DNA of 64,000 nucleotides from JADKIH01 sp964595205 (lineage in GTDB: Bacteria; Bacteroidota; Bacteroidia; AKYH767-A; 2013-40CM-41-45). The translations under genes and the position numbers were made by a program. The stretch is taken from assembly GCA_964595205.1 (NCBI GenBank), contig CAZQOQ010000018.1, positions 183,496-247,495 of the forward strand, read 5' to 3'. The notes beneath the pieces were generated by a model, which was not told where the DNA came from, did no database searches, and saw only the letters and a list, made by a program, of their open reading frames with translations. Below, piece by piece: positions 16,266-26,509 of the stretch; the first letter of the stretch is position 1, and each line of letters begins with the position of its first letter.

Positions 16266-17654
16266 ATGAGAAAAATAAAAATTTCTTTTCTTTTTGTTTT
16301 GCTGACTATTTCTTCTTTTGCTCAGGAAATGTGGGGCATCAGCAACAGTAATTTCAGCGGCCACATGGGGCTCTTTCTGAATCCGACCATTGTAGTTGGG
16401 GCTCCATTCAAGTATGAGATAAATTTAATTGCTGCCGATCAGTTCGCTGATAACACCATTTTGTACAAACCGGTCGATCAAAAAATATTTACGGAAGACT
16501 ATACGGGCGGCCTGGAACAGGGTAAAAAATACTATACGAATGGATCCGGCACACAAAATGGTTTTTCTCATACCCTCGTCATTGGTCCGTCGTACATTTA
16601 TAACAAGACATCCTATGCATGGGGAATTCACTCAGCCTATCGTTCCGGCCTCAGCACGTTGAACATTTCTCCGGAACTCGCTACAATGCTTTCGAATAAT
16701 TTTAACTCTCCTGAAATTTACGGAACGGAATATTCAACAGAACCTTTTTCTTCGGCCTATGCATCGTGGTTTGAAATTGGAGGCACGTATGGAAAAGTTT
16801 TCAGGGAAGACGAGCATAACATTTTCAAATGGGCGGCAAATGTAAACCTGCTGATCGGACTCAGCGGTTATACATACGACAGCCGCGCTTTCGATTTTAC
16901 ACAAGTGGATTCTTCGTCACTTATCATTCATAATATCGATGCTTCGTATTCACACACGACAGGAACCGGTGCGTTCAATATACAGGGTTTCGGTTTGAGT
17001 ACAACTGCAGGAGTAACTTATATTAAAGAACCAAACCGCGGGGGATTTGATTGCAACATGAGTAACGATCGTCAGAAAAAATATAAATACCGTCTGGGTT
17101 TTTCATTACTGGATCTTGGAATGATCCGTTTCCTGAATAACACACATGTTTATTCTGTAAGTAATTCCAGCGGCTATGTGTGGAATGGAACCGATACATT
17201 AAATTTTCCAACGATGAATTCGCTTGATTCAAACATGTATAGAAATCTTGGCGGCACAATTGAGGAAAAGAATTTTAATGTCTGGCTTCCCCTCGGAATC
17301 AGCGCGCAATTCGATTATCAACTAAAGGCAAATCTTTTTGCAAATGCATCGATTGTTAACCGGATTCATTTCAAGACGAATCAAATTGCCCGAGGTGATC
17401 AAATTAATTTATCGGTCCGGTACGAAAGGAGAAGATACGAAGGCGCCCTGAGCTTTTCACTCTTTGAATATAGTCAGCCCAATGTGGGCATCGGACTTCG
17501 TTACAGATTTTTTGTTATTGGCACCGACCGGTTATTGCAAATGATAGGATTGTCTGATGCGAAAAGTTTTGATGTATTCTTCGGAATTAAATTTCAATTC
17601 TGTAAGCGACCATTCAGTCCGGGCCCTGATTGTCCCGCATATCTTGGTCAATAA
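16266..17654 (+). CDS. DUF5723-type outer-membrane beta-barrel protein
   Basis: The 462-residue protein has a signal peptide (ending SSFAQ) and the family's N-terminal GISNSNFSGHMGLFLNPT. Alternating beta-strand sequence throughout includes YGKVFREDEHNIFKWAANVNLLIG. It ends in a barrel-like strand region (VFFGIKFQF). Members are predicted Bacteroidota outer-membrane proteins of unknown function, often related to PorV/PorP-like barrels. It is monocistronic, with repeats on both sides. Confidence 0.78.
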   Translation: MRKIKISFLFVLLTISSFAQEMWGISNSNFSGHMGLFLNPTIVVGAPFKYEINLIAADQFADNTILYKPVDQKIFTEDYTGGLEQGKKYYTNGSGTQNGFSHTLVIGPSYIYNKTSYAWGIHSAYRSGLSTLNISPELATMLSNNFNSPEIYGTEYSTEPFSSAYASWFEIGGTYGKVFREDEHNIFKWAANVNLLIGLSGYTYDSRAFDFTQVDSSSLIIHNIDASYSHTTGTGAFNIQGFGLSTTAGVTYIKEPNRGGFDCNMSNDRQKKYKYRLGFSLLDLGMIRFLNNTHVYSVSNSSGYVWNGTDTLNFPTMNSLDSNMYRNLGGTIEEKNFNVWLPLGISAQFDYQLKANLFANASIVNRIHFKTNQIARGDQINLSVRYERRRYEGALSFSLFEYSQPNVGIGLRYRFFVIGTDRLLQMIGLSDAKSFDVFFGIKFQFCKRPFSPGPDCPAYLGQ

Positions 17655-17656
17655 TA

Positions 17657-17737
17657 CTCTGTGTTCCTCTGTGTAATCCGTGCCTCTGTGTTAGATTTTT
17701 TTAACACGGCAGAGATTACACAGACGAACACAGAGAT
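17657..17737. terminator. Inverted repeat between convergent genes, likely bidirectional terminator
   Basis: The arm CTCTGTGTTCCTCTGTG (about 17657-17674) with its continuation TAATCCGTGCCTCTGTGTTA is complemented by TTAACACGGCAGAGATTACA and CAGACGAACACAGAG on the right. The loop is T-rich. It occupies the whole gap between two convergent genes and belongs to the same CTCTGTG repeat type as 16055-16218. Confidence 0.65.
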
Positions 17738-19513
17738 TTATTTTATACTGTCTTTACTTGCTTCCATTTCTTTGAGCATAAGCTGACGGATGTCTTTGAC
17801 AGGTGAGCTTCCATAGCTCAGGAATTTTTCATGGAATTCTTTTAGGTTGAATTTATCGCCGAGTTTTTTCTTCAGCTCTTCCCGGAATTCGTAGATCTCA
17901 GTATAACCCGTGAAGTATGACGTAAGCTGCACCTGCGTAAGCTGAATCCTTCTCCACTTGTTTTCCGCTTCTGTCTGTTGCTGGAAGGCTTCTTCGAGCA
18001 TGATCTTCATCGCTTCTTCTTTCGTCATTTCACCGGCATGAACGCTGTAGTCGAGAATAAAATTGCAGGTCGCACGAAGGTTCCACTTGTAATACATCAG
18101 CCACATGGCAGGATCGTTATTGCCATATCCCTCTTCGAGCATCATCCGCTCTGTGTATACCGCCCAGCCTTCTACCATGGCTCCATTCCCCAGGATTGAT
18201 TTGATTAAACTCGGAGATTTATTGCTGTAGATGAGTTGAGTATAGTGACCCGGTATCGCTTCGTGAATGTTAAGTATCTGAAGTATGTAGTGATTGTATT
18301 CACGCAAATAGCTCTCCGCCTTTTCTTTCGGCCAGCCAGATAAACTCCCCACATTATAATACGTATTCCCTTCCTTATCATATGGACCCGGTGCATTGAT
18401 GGATGCTCCTGCAACACCTGCCATGTAATCAGGCTCGCGACGAACAACGAGTGGCTTTGACGGATCCATATAGATGAGATTCTTCTGATTCACAAAGTTG
18501 ATCAGATCCTTTAGTTGTTTCTCGATGGACGTCTGGAACGAATCCGGCGCCACATGATTCAACGAAAGTTTATCAATCACCATCCGTATCATCTTTAATG
18601 GATCGTCTGGCGTTGCCTGCTTACCCATTACGGTTGGCCACAATTGTTTTGCCAGTACAGCCATCTTTTCATGCAATTCCTTTTTATGTTCAACAGCCTT
18701 CTTAAACATCTCATCAGCCGTGTAAGCCGACATGATGTCATATTCAAATTTCTTTTTATAAAGCTCCTTCCCTAACCTGAATGTGCGCGGCTGATCATTC
18801 TTCATGTTTGTCAGCCATTCAACATATCCCTTTATTGCAGCCATGGAAGCATCAGCCCGCTCCGACATTTTTTTCTTTTCTTCTTCACTGAGACCGCATC
18901 TTGTTAAAGCATCTTTCAAATCTCTTTCGAAGACTCCCAGGCTTCCCGTATTCTGATCGATGGCGAGTTGTGTATGTTCAAGCGTGGGGTTATGAATGTT
19001 TTTCTTTGCCGCTTCATAATATGCAGGAATATTTTCCATGCGCTGATAGAAACTGCGAAGGCGATTGTCGAGACTGTCGTATGTATTGTTGAGCATGTCG
19101 CCAAAAACGCTTCCCACATTATAAGACGACGGGTCCCATTCGAAAGATTTCATCTCATTAATTCCCCATACCGAGGCATTGAGCTGGTTCAGGATCAGAT
19201 AATAATCGGTACGATTGTTATCATTCAACTGTTCGGGATTGAATTTTTTCATCGAATCCAGTTCAGCAGTAATAAACTGCAACTCTTTTTTCCGCTGAGC
19301 TTCGTCAGGCACATTCAGCAGACTGTCAAACTTGTGATAACCGACTGCACTTGCCCAGGTAGGATACATTTCCCAAACCCTGAGTATAAGCCTGTCCTTA
19401 TAACCTGTAAAATCTTCGTTTATCTGCCCGGGATTTTCGCTACCATTCTTTTTATCCTGTGTGCAGGAAAAAATGATCATCGCAAAAAATAAAATGTATG
19501 TGTGGTTCTTCAT
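17738..19513 (-). CDS. DUF885 family lipoprotein (predicted metallopeptidase)
   Basis: The lipobox is IIFSCTQ at residues 14-20. The family's zinc-type motif is present as NIHEAIPGHYTQL (HExxxGH), with further conserved segments WAVYTERMMLEEGYG and DYSVHAGEMTKEEAM. DUF885 proteins are about 570-600 residues and are predicted membrane-bound metallopeptidases. The 591 residues here are full length. It should be anchored in the periplasm or outer membrane. Substrate unknown. Confidence 0.88.
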   Translation of the reverse strand: MKNHTYILFFAMIIFSCTQDKKNGSENPGQINEDFTGYKDRLILRVWEMYPTWASAVGYHKFDSLLNVPDEAQRKKELQFITAELDSMKKFNPEQLNDNNRTDYYLILNQLNASVWGINEMKSFEWDPSSYNVGSVFGDMLNNTYDSLDNRLRSFYQRMENIPAYYEAAKKNIHNPTLEHTQLAIDQNTGSLGVFERDLKDALTRCGLSEEEKKKMSERADASMAAIKGYVEWLTNMKNDQPRTFRLGKELYKKKFEYDIMSAYTADEMFKKAVEHKKELHEKMAVLAKQLWPTVMGKQATPDDPLKMIRMVIDKLSLNHVAPDSFQTSIEKQLKDLINFVNQKNLIYMDPSKPLVVRREPDYMAGVAGASINAPGPYDKEGNTYYNVGSLSGWPKEKAESYLREYNHYILQILNIHEAIPGHYTQLIYSNKSPSLIKSILGNGAMVEGWAVYTERMMLEEGYGNNDPAMWLMYYKWNLRATCNFILDYSVHAGEMTKEEAMKIMLEEAFQQQTEAENKWRRIQLTQVQLTSYFTGYTEIYEFREELKKKLGDKFNLKEFHEKFLSYGSSPVKDIRQLMLKEMEASKDSIK

Positions 19514-19671
19514 GATTTATATTTACCGCTAAATGTAGAAAAAAAATAATACCGTCGATGGACTTTGTAACCATTCAGGAAACAATGCCCGCGTCAACAC
19601 ACAGGAAATCACCTCGCTCTGATAATCTCCGGAGATTAAAAATCATTTACTCTCCAGAATGATCTTCGTCT

Positions 19672-21927
19672 TTATCTGGCAATTGATGTTCTGAAAACCG
19701 CCGAACCGACGGAAGAAGAAACTCTGGTGAAATAAATTCCTTCACTCAAATTTCCCGTGTCTATCTTCCGGTAGTCGTATCCTGCCTTCGTCCTCCATTT
19801 CTCAGAATAAACACAATGTCCGGGCATGTCGAAAATTTCTATCGTAAGATAGTCTGCTGCATTTCCGGAATAATCTATTGTAAAAATTCCTGAATTCGGA
19901 TTCGGATACAATTTACATTCCGGCATACGGGCCGAAAGAGCATCGGTACCCACCGCCCACTGGACTGCCTGAAGCACCGAACCATAAGCATTCACTTTTC
20001 CGTTGCCCCAGGTATTATTTCCGCCCGGCGGAATAAAACCGGTAAAGCCATCTTTGATTGCAGTCTGAGTAAATATATCCTTTACCTCCTGCGGATCCAG
20101 GTCGTTATTCGCCTGTAACATTAAAGCGGTAATACCAGAAACAGCCGGAGACGACATCGATGTACCGCTCAACTGGCCATATGGGTAATCCCTGTTGTCG
20201 ACCGGATTATGATAATTATTTATCACGAACAGGTAACTTGAGCCGCCCGGAGCAAATGAAGTATCGTAAGAACTAATCGCTGAACCGACGGTTAAACCAG
20301 GACCCGTGATATCGGGTTTTACCCTGCCGTCAACTGTAGGGCCATGACTCGAAAAAGGAACGAGATCGCCTTTAGTTACATAGCTTGAATATGAATAGGT
20401 TTGAAAACTGATATTCGTCCAGCTTGTCTTTGATGCGTATGCGCCAACTGTTATAGCCGATTTGGAAGAAGCGATGTCGGATATGGTAATGTCTACATCA
20501 CCATCAACGGCCCAGGGATACCCATAGGAAATAAATTTACCGTAGTAACCCGACGTATTCGAGACAAAACTGTTCCACATGTTAATACTTCCATCCTGGC
20601 TCCTGATACTTATAAGTACGGAATCGCCAACAAGCAAGCTGTTGAAATCAAGAAAAATTCTTGGTCTCATGTTGAACTCGGCGGCGGCTGTGGTGACGGA
20701 TATATAGCATGTGTCGTTAAAAGATCCCGGTAAAAACAAATCGTGAACGCTGTCGTCGAGACAAATAAAGCCGGTAGAAGAAATTACGCCGCTGTTGAAT
20801 AATGAAATTTCCACACAAAATGTCTTGGCAGTATCTCCCCAAATGTCCACCCATGTTTTCTTTCCTTCAGGGCTGTCGGATATCTCTAAGAATGTCTGCA
20901 GGAGTGTATCAGAAGCTGAAAAAGTTTTCTGAACATGCACCGGGTTATCGCCGTTGTTGCCGGCTGAGCACACGAAAATTTTTCCCGGACCGGTAAGATT
21001 GTCCAAAGCGACGCTGAAGAGTCCTGTCCCATCGTGCGGGCCAAGCGGGCTGCCCCAGCTGAGGTTGACGACACAAGGCTTGTTTGCCGAATCTGCATAA
21101 TCAAAAATGTAATGAATGCCGTCTATCATGTCCGAGACACCGGTGTTGACCCATTGAGTCTTATCAGGTGTAATGCCCACGCAAACGATGTCTGATTTAT
21201 ATGCGATACCTCTGAATTTATTTCCATTCTGCGGACTTCCAAATCCTGAACCGGCGCAAATTCCTCCGACGTGTGTTGCATGTGTTCCATCGTTATCGTG
21301 ACCGACGCTCCAAAGAGATGTTGAATCGAAAATTTCCGTACCGTATGCGTAACCCGCAGGTGGTGTGCCCGAATTATTTTTTTGCAGCCAGGCTTTCTTT
21401 ACCCTGTAGCCGACACCTGTAGTGTCGAAGAGCGATGGTGAGCCAAAATCAAAGCCGGCATCAACTACGCCAACGACTACGCCTTCGCCGGTGTAGGGCA
21501 TTGAAAGTCCGATGCCGGAATGCACCGAATCGACGCGTGTGTCTGATCTGGCATAATCAAGTGTAGGAAAAGCGGGTTCGTCGATCTGGATATAATCGAC
21601 ACCCTGCAATTGAGTGATCTGATCCATGCTTTCGACTGGAATTTGAACACAAATAACATTCCCTGTTCTCGTTCCCTTTTTAATTCCCAGCGCGGAGAGG
21701 CTGTTTTCATCGAATTGCTGATTCGTCAGGATGAGCGCGCTCAGGTAATTTTTGCTTCCGTCTGATTTGATAACATAGGAACGGAGCATGCCGTTTTCGA
21801 TGCCGGACTTTTTCATCTCGTTCAGAAATTTTTTAGTAAATGGTGAAAGTTTCGGAGTGGTTGCCACAACTGCAGAAACTGAAGCGATGATAAAAATAAT
21901 GATGACGGGGAGTAATGTTTTTTTCAT
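19672..21927 (-). CDS. Subtilisin-like serine protease (S8) with T9SS sorting domain
   Basis: After a signal peptide and an inhibitor-like propeptide (residues about 25-120), the S8 domain shows the catalytic Asp in GVVDAGFDFGSPSLF, His in DNDGTHATHVGGICAG and Ser in LSGTSMSSPAVSGITALM. A large insertion with beta-sandwich character lies between His and Ser. The C-terminal 80 residues are a T9SS type A sorting domain (CKLYPNPNSGIFTIDY ... LSEGIYFTRV). All three catalytic residues are intact, so this should be an active secreted protease. The gene stands alone. Confidence 0.93.
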   Translation of the reverse strand: MKKTLLPVIIIFIIASVSAVVATTPKLSPFTKKFLNEMKKSGIENGMLRSYVIKSDGSKNYLSALILTNQQFDENSLSALGIKKGTRTGNVICVQIPVESMDQITQLQGVDYIQIDEPAFPTLDYARSDTRVDSVHSGIGLSMPYTGEGVVVGVVDAGFDFGSPSLFDTTGVGYRVKKAWLQKNNSGTPPAGYAYGTEIFDSTSLWSVGHDNDGTHATHVGGICAGSGFGSPQNGNKFRGIAYKSDIVCVGITPDKTQWVNTGVSDMIDGIHYIFDYADSANKPCVVNLSWGSPLGPHDGTGLFSVALDNLTGPGKIFVCSAGNNGDNPVHVQKTFSASDTLLQTFLEISDSPEGKKTWVDIWGDTAKTFCVEISLFNSGVISSTGFICLDDSVHDLFLPGSFNDTCYISVTTAAAEFNMRPRIFLDFNSLLVGDSVLISIRSQDGSINMWNSFVSNTSGYYGKFISYGYPWAVDGDVDITISDIASSKSAITVGAYASKTSWTNISFQTYSYSSYVTKGDLVPFSSHGPTVDGRVKPDITGPGLTVGSAISSYDTSFAPGGSSYLFVINNYHNPVDNRDYPYGQLSGTSMSSPAVSGITALMLQANNDLDPQEVKDIFTQTAIKDGFTGFIPPGGNNTWGNGKVNAYGSVLQAVQWAVGTDALSARMPECKLYPNPNSGIFTIDYSGNAADYLTIEIFDMPGHCVYSEKWRTKAGYDYRKIDTGNLSEGIYFTRVSSSVGSAVFRTSIAR

Positions 21928-21978
21928 CTATGAATTTATTTGGAGAGTAAATTTAACAAATTATAAAATAGTGCTGCG

Positions 21979-22701
21979 TTATCTTCCTTCTTCGTCAAGC
22001 AGCTTTGTATATTTCTTCAGGTATTTCAATATAAGATATAATACGACGGATATGATGGTTCCGTAAATCAGGAATGAATTGTCGATGACGGATTTGTCGA
22101 TATAGCATCCGGCGGCATAGAACAGAAAGAAGATCAGGAATACTGCGACGAGGCCATTTTTTTCTTTCTTCAAAACTTTTTTCCAGCTGAAAGGCAGGGA
22201 AGGTTTTTCGAAATTTTTGAATGAAGGAATGAAAGCTGGAGTTTCGCCGGCCCAGGAAGTATAGGTTGCGCCGAATTTTTTTCTCAGAAACTGTTCCTCT
22301 GCAAACATGATTCTTTCGTAATACACCCAGTAAATGAAAATGAAAGCAACGATAAACCAGAAATTAGCGGTAAGCAGTGCTGCTCCCAGCCACATAAAAA
22401 AATTACCGAGGTAGAGCGGATGCCTCACGACAGAATATATGCCGGATGAATTCAATACGTCGGCCAGCTGTCCGGCTGTATTTCTTCCCGATGTGTTTGC
22501 GGGTGTATGGCCTACCGTATAGCTCCTTATGTACAGTCCGAACATCGACACGCCAAAACATAAGTACTGATAAATTCCGAATCCATGAGAATCGCCGCGA
22601 AGAAAAATATAAAACCCGATAATGAGAATGATGATTGGAAATGTGCCCCGGTGCCTGAAAAGATAATTGCCCTGCGATTCAAACTCTTCCTGTAATGCCA
22701 T
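21979..22701 (-). CDS. Membrane methyltransferase of the isoprenylcysteine methyltransferase family
   Basis: The 240-residue protein has about six hydrophobic segments. The family core is GIYSVVRHPLYLGNFFMWLG, with the RHPLY motif, then the FAEEQFLRKKFGATYTSW segment. It resembles the smaller protein at 9978-10451 in fold but has extra C-terminal membrane helices (YAAGCYIDKSVIDNSFLIYG). The substrate is unknown. It is 10 bp downstream of the MmcQ/YjbR gene, so probably co-transcribed. Confidence 0.8.
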   Translation of the reverse strand: MALQEEFESQGNYLFRHRGTFPIIILIIGFYIFLRGDSHGFGIYQYLCFGVSMFGLYIRSYTVGHTPANTSGRNTAGQLADVLNSSGIYSVVRHPLYLGNFFMWLGAALLTANFWFIVAFIFIYWVYYERIMFAEEQFLRKKFGATYTSWAGETPAFIPSFKNFEKPSLPFSWKKVLKKEKNGLVAVFLIFFLFYAAGCYIDKSVIDNSFLIYGTIISVVLYLILKYLKKYTKLLDEEGR

Positions 22702-22711
22702 CTATTTAATT

Positions 22712-23065
22712 TTATATTTCAATTTTTAATTTTTCCCTGGTCTTTACCGGAAGCTTCAATGCTATTAATCGGTGAGCTTCTTTCAAATAATATTGCCACT
22801 CTTTTTTCGACAGTCGTTTGATGTTGTCTACATAAATCCATTTTCCTCTTGCGAGATAAGGAGCTGGTTTAAATCCTTCCCGCGACGAAAGTTCTTCGAA
22901 ATCCTCGTCACCAGTTTTAAAGCTTGCGGTAACCGGCACCTCATCGGGCGAGGTAATTAAAAACATTTTATCTCCCACGTTAAAACAAAGATGGGTCTCC
23001 CATTTAATATCCTGTTTAAGCCCGGGAAATTTTTTACAGATTTCCTGCAGGTCGCCGACATTCAT
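22712..23065 (-). CDS. MmcQ/YjbR family protein
   Basis: The 117-residue protein fits the MmcQ/YjbR fold: an N-terminal helix (LQEICKKFPGLKQDIKWE), the FNVGDKMFLI strand, the DFEELSSREGFKPAPYLARGKW core and the KEWQYYLKEAHRLIA helix. Members have a CyaY-like fold and are described as DNA-binding or of unknown role. The ATG at 23065 is the only start that keeps the N-terminal helix. Confidence 0.85.
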   Translation of the reverse strand: MNVGDLQEICKKFPGLKQDIKWETHLCFNVGDKMFLITSPDEVPVTASFKTGDEDFEELSSREGFKPAPYLARGKWIYVDNIKRLSKKEWQYYLKEAHRLIALKLPVKTREKLKIEI

Positions 23066-23139
23066 GCTGGAAAGTTACATTTTTTATATTTGTAGTCCAC
23101 TCCTGCTATCATTGATTCTCTAAAAAATTAATAATTGCT

Positions 23140-25308
23140 TTACAAATCTATCTTTATTGATAAATTTATCACTCTTCCTTCAATAGGCCCCCACAATTTA
23201 TGATATACCGGATCTGAGACCGGGCCATCATAGATTTTCTCGTGTTTACTTTGCCTGAAGTTTAGCAGGTTCTCACAATTTAAAACCAACGTTACCTTGC
23301 CCGGATTATATTGTATCATACCAGCCACGAGTGTATAATTTTTAACGGGTTTATAGTCCTCATTCAGTTGTCCGCCAATGAAAGATCCCTCAATACCAAA
23401 TCGCCATTTTTTTACAGGAATAAATATCGTTCCGGAAAGGTTGTGTTGTGGCGTAACCGCTAACCTTGGGTTTTGGATGTCGTATTCTTTTTTTATATCA
23501 GTAAAGACATAACTTAAATATAATTCAGCTTCATGATATTGAAGCCTTACATATGTCTGTACTCCCTTTGTCAGCAAAGGACTTGCACCGTTTTTCAAAA
23601 TAATCTCTGAGGTATTTGGTGTCACGCTGTCATAAACCGGGCCCGACAAGTTTGTCAAAAAGAAAGACTGATTAATGGTCAACATCATTTCCTCAAAAAC
23701 CAGGTGCGAGTAATTAATGTCTGCATTAATTCCCTGCGATTCTTCTGCTTTTAAAACCTGGTTCAATGCAATCCTGTTTAAGTCCGTCTCCTGGTCCACG
23801 TATGAAACTACAGTTGGAATTTTATAACCCAATCCGCCATTTAACCGCAATGTAAATTTCTCATCGAATTTATACATTAACGATAGACGGAATAAAGGGA
23901 AAAATTTATACTTTGAATGGTAGTCGCCACGAAATCCACTTTCAACAATAAATTTTGAAAACGGCCTCCAGGTATTCTGAACAAATCCTCCAAACGTTGA
24001 ATAATTGTAGCTCTCGACTCCATCAAGGTTTTGCGTATCATTATCGAAATTATCACCATTAAAATTTATGCCGGTCACCCAGTCCATCGTTTCAGATTTT
24101 GAAACGAACGATGCTTCCGAATAAAATATCTTTTGCGATGCGTTAAAAATATATGGCCTGGTTGTTAGATCCTGATTTAGCAGGCTGCCGCTTACCTTAA
24201 CTAAAACATTTTTATTTTTCGAAAAATCATATCCCCATTTTGCATCTGCATTCTGCCGGTTTAATTTATGTTTAATATGATAAAGGGATACAAGACTATT
24301 GTCAGAAATATAATCCATGTCTCCACCGGCAATTTTTTCAAAGGTGCCGGTATAATTAATCGTCAACGTAGATTTTTTACTAAAATAGATTACAAATTTC
24401 GGGTGTAATATCGTATTCGAGATTTCTGGAGTTTCACTCAGGCGATCCTTATCTTCGTCATAGGCCCTTTGAAATGTTTGTCCGGCAAAAAAGGTAAACC
24501 CGAATTTATTATTTCTCCCGGAAAAATATCCGTTAACGTCAGTCTCTCCGATTGACGTTTGATTTAAAGTAAAATTCAACTCGCGGTCGAACGATGGCTC
24601 CTTTGTTACAAGATTAATAATTCCTCCAATTGCGTCTCCTCCGTATAATGTAGACGCCGATCCTTTAATAATTTCTATCTGTTTGAGATCTAGCGGGGGG
24701 ATCTGCATAATTCCAAAGCTGTTTGAAAGTCCTCCGAACAATGGCAATCCGTCTTTAAGTATTTGTGTATATCTTCCATTCAACCCTTGAATTCTTGCAA
24801 ATGTATTACCCGAACTAGCCGACACCTGTTGCATTTGAATCCCTGCGATGTCACCGAGTATGCTTACAATATTTCCGGGTTTTATTCCATTTTCTTCCTC
24901 CATGTCATCCTGGCCTAAAACTTCAATACGAGTTGGAACATCTTCGATTCGGGAATTCGTCCGGTCCGAAGAAATAGTAATTTCCCCGAGTTCATTTAAA
25001 TCAGGCGATAAAAGTATTTCGATATTATTTTCTTTGTGAGTTAATTCCAGCTTGGTGGATTTTACTATATATCCGAGATAACTAATGCTGATAGATTTTT
25101 CACCATCCGTTTTAAATTCAAGACGCGCCTTTCCGTTTATATCTGTCACGGCAGCGTTTATGTTTCCATTTTCGATGTTTACAATGGTTGCCCCTGTTAA
25201 TAGTTCTGATGTGAGGCTGTCTTTTACAATTGCATTTAAAAAATACTGTCCATTTGAATGATTAACAATCAAAATCAGAATTCCAGCCAACCATTTATAT
25301 CTAATCAT
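23140..25308 (-). CDS. TonB-dependent outer-membrane receptor
   Basis: Signal peptide, then a carboxypeptidase-regulatory-like domain (residues 25-105, AIVKDSLTSELLTGATI). A plug domain (about 120-230) contains IQGLNGRYTQILKDGLPLFG and STLYGGDAIGGIINLVTK, and a 22-strand barrel runs to the C-terminus (INLSIKIDL). It imports a ligand such as a metal chelate, vitamin or sugar using TonB energy. No riboswitch or Fur site was recognised, so the ligand is open. An MFS transporter gene lies 19 bp upstream on the same strand and is likely co-transcribed, suggesting a joint uptake or export route. Confidence 0.92.
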   Translation of the reverse strand: MIRYKWLAGILILIVNHSNGQYFLNAIVKDSLTSELLTGATIVNIENGNINAAVTDINGKARLEFKTDGEKSISISYLGYIVKSTKLELTHKENNIEILLSPDLNELGEITISSDRTNSRIEDVPTRIEVLGQDDMEEENGIKPGNIVSILGDIAGIQMQQVSASSGNTFARIQGLNGRYTQILKDGLPLFGGLSNSFGIMQIPPLDLKQIEIIKGSASTLYGGDAIGGIINLVTKEPSFDRELNFTLNQTSIGETDVNGYFSGRNNKFGFTFFAGQTFQRAYDEDKDRLSETPEISNTILHPKFVIYFSKKSTLTINYTGTFEKIAGGDMDYISDNSLVSLYHIKHKLNRQNADAKWGYDFSKNKNVLVKVSGSLLNQDLTTRPYIFNASQKIFYSEASFVSKSETMDWVTGINFNGDNFDNDTQNLDGVESYNYSTFGGFVQNTWRPFSKFIVESGFRGDYHSKYKFFPLFRLSLMYKFDEKFTLRLNGGLGYKIPTVVSYVDQETDLNRIALNQVLKAEESQGINADINYSHLVFEEMMLTINQSFFLTNLSGPVYDSVTPNTSEIILKNGASPLLTKGVQTYVRLQYHEAELYLSYVFTDIKKEYDIQNPRLAVTPQHNLSGTIFIPVKKWRFGIEGSFIGGQLNEDYKPVKNYTLVAGMIQYNPGKVTLVLNCENLLNFRQSKHEKIYDGPVSDPVYHKLWGPIEGRVINLSIKIDL

Positions 25309-25327
25309 TTTTTTGCCGGCATTAATA

Positions 25328-26509
25328 TTATTTCTTTTGAAGAACTGGTATTTTTATGGCGAATAAGAAATAGATCGCAACCAATAATGTAACGGCAGAT
25401 GATAGTATAAATGCAGCGCCCGACCCAAATGAATACCAGATAAGCCCAGTCAGAGTACTGGCTAACATCGTACATATGCTTTGAAATCCGGAAAATGTAC
25501 CGATTGCCGTTGCCGTATCTTTCTTTTCACTAATGTTACTGATCATTGCCTTTGAAATACCTTCTGTTGCGGAAGCATAAATCCCATAGAGGAAAAACAA
25601 CACGAGATAAGAAAAAGTGCTGTCAAATAAAGACATTCCAAAATACACAACCGAAAAAATTATAAGCCCGGTGACGAGCATGTTTTTCAACCCGATCTTG
25701 TCTGCAACGATTCCAACAGGAAATGAAAATAATGCATAAATTAAATTGTAGAATATATAAATTCCGATTACATACGCATCACTCAATCCAGATTGCTTTG
25801 CTTTCAATAATAGAAATACATCGCTGCTGTTGACGAGCGTAAAAACCAATAATCCGGCTACGACCTTTCTGTAAACCACCGGCGATTCATTCCAATACCT
25901 GAAAAATGAAAATAGTTTTACAGGTTGATTTTCTTTTTTAATGACTGGTTTCTTATCCTTGATTAAGAGTGACGTGAGAACGGCCAGTACGCCCGGGAAA
26001 AAAGCAATCAGGAAGAGTGTCTTATAATCTTCCGGATAAAACTTCAGGTATAAGAGGGCAAATGCCGGACCGATCACGGCTCCAAGCGTATCCATGCTCC
26101 GGTGAAAACCAAAGACCTTTCCCTTTGTTTCGCCGGTGGCCTCATCAGAAAGAATTGCATCCCGGGCTCCCGTTCGAATGCCCTTGCCAAAACGATCGAT
26201 TGTTCTCGCAAAAAAAATCCAGAGCGGAGTTACAAGCAAAGCCATCATGGGTTTTGAAATTGCACTCAGTGAGTAACCGATCTGCACAAACGGTGCTCGT
26301 CGCCCTGAATGATCGGAGAGTTTTCCGAAATAGCCTTTGCTTAAACCCGCTGTTGCTTCAGCAAGGCCTTCTAAAACTCCGATAAGCACGACAGAAAAAC
26401 CAATGCTCTTCAAATACACGGGCATGATCGGGTAAAGCATTTCGCTGGCCATGTCGGTGAACAGGCTTACGAGAGACAAAATCCAGATGGTGCGTGTGAT
26501 ATATTTCAA
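25328..26509 (-). CDS. Major facilitator superfamily transporter
   Basis: The 393-residue protein has about twelve hydrophobic helices. The MFS loop motif appears as GYFGKLSDHSGRRAPFV between helices 2 and 3, and its second-half version as GIVADKIGLKNMLV. The strongest-supported start is TTG 26509, because no in-frame ATG precedes the first helix. It is the first gene of a likely pair with the TonB receptor, which makes movement of the same solute across the inner membrane a reasonable inference. Substrate cannot be read from sequence. Confidence 0.85.
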   Translation of the reverse strand: MKYITRTIWILSLVSLFTDMASEMLYPIMPVYLKSIGFSVVLIGVLEGLAEATAGLSKGYFGKLSDHSGRRAPFVQIGYSLSAISKPMMALLVTPLWIFFARTIDRFGKGIRTGARDAILSDEATGETKGKVFGFHRSMDTLGAVIGPAFALLYLKFYPEDYKTLFLIAFFPGVLAVLTSLLIKDKKPVIKKENQPVKLFSFFRYWNESPVVYRKVVAGLLVFTLVNSSDVFLLLKAKQSGLSDAYVIGIYIFYNLIYALFSFPVGIVADKIGLKNMLVTGLIIFSVVYFGMSLFDSTFSYLVLFFLYGIYASATEGISKAMISNISEKKDTATAIGTFSGFQSICTMLASTLTGLIWYSFGSGAAFILSSAVTLLVAIYFLFAIKIPVLQKK

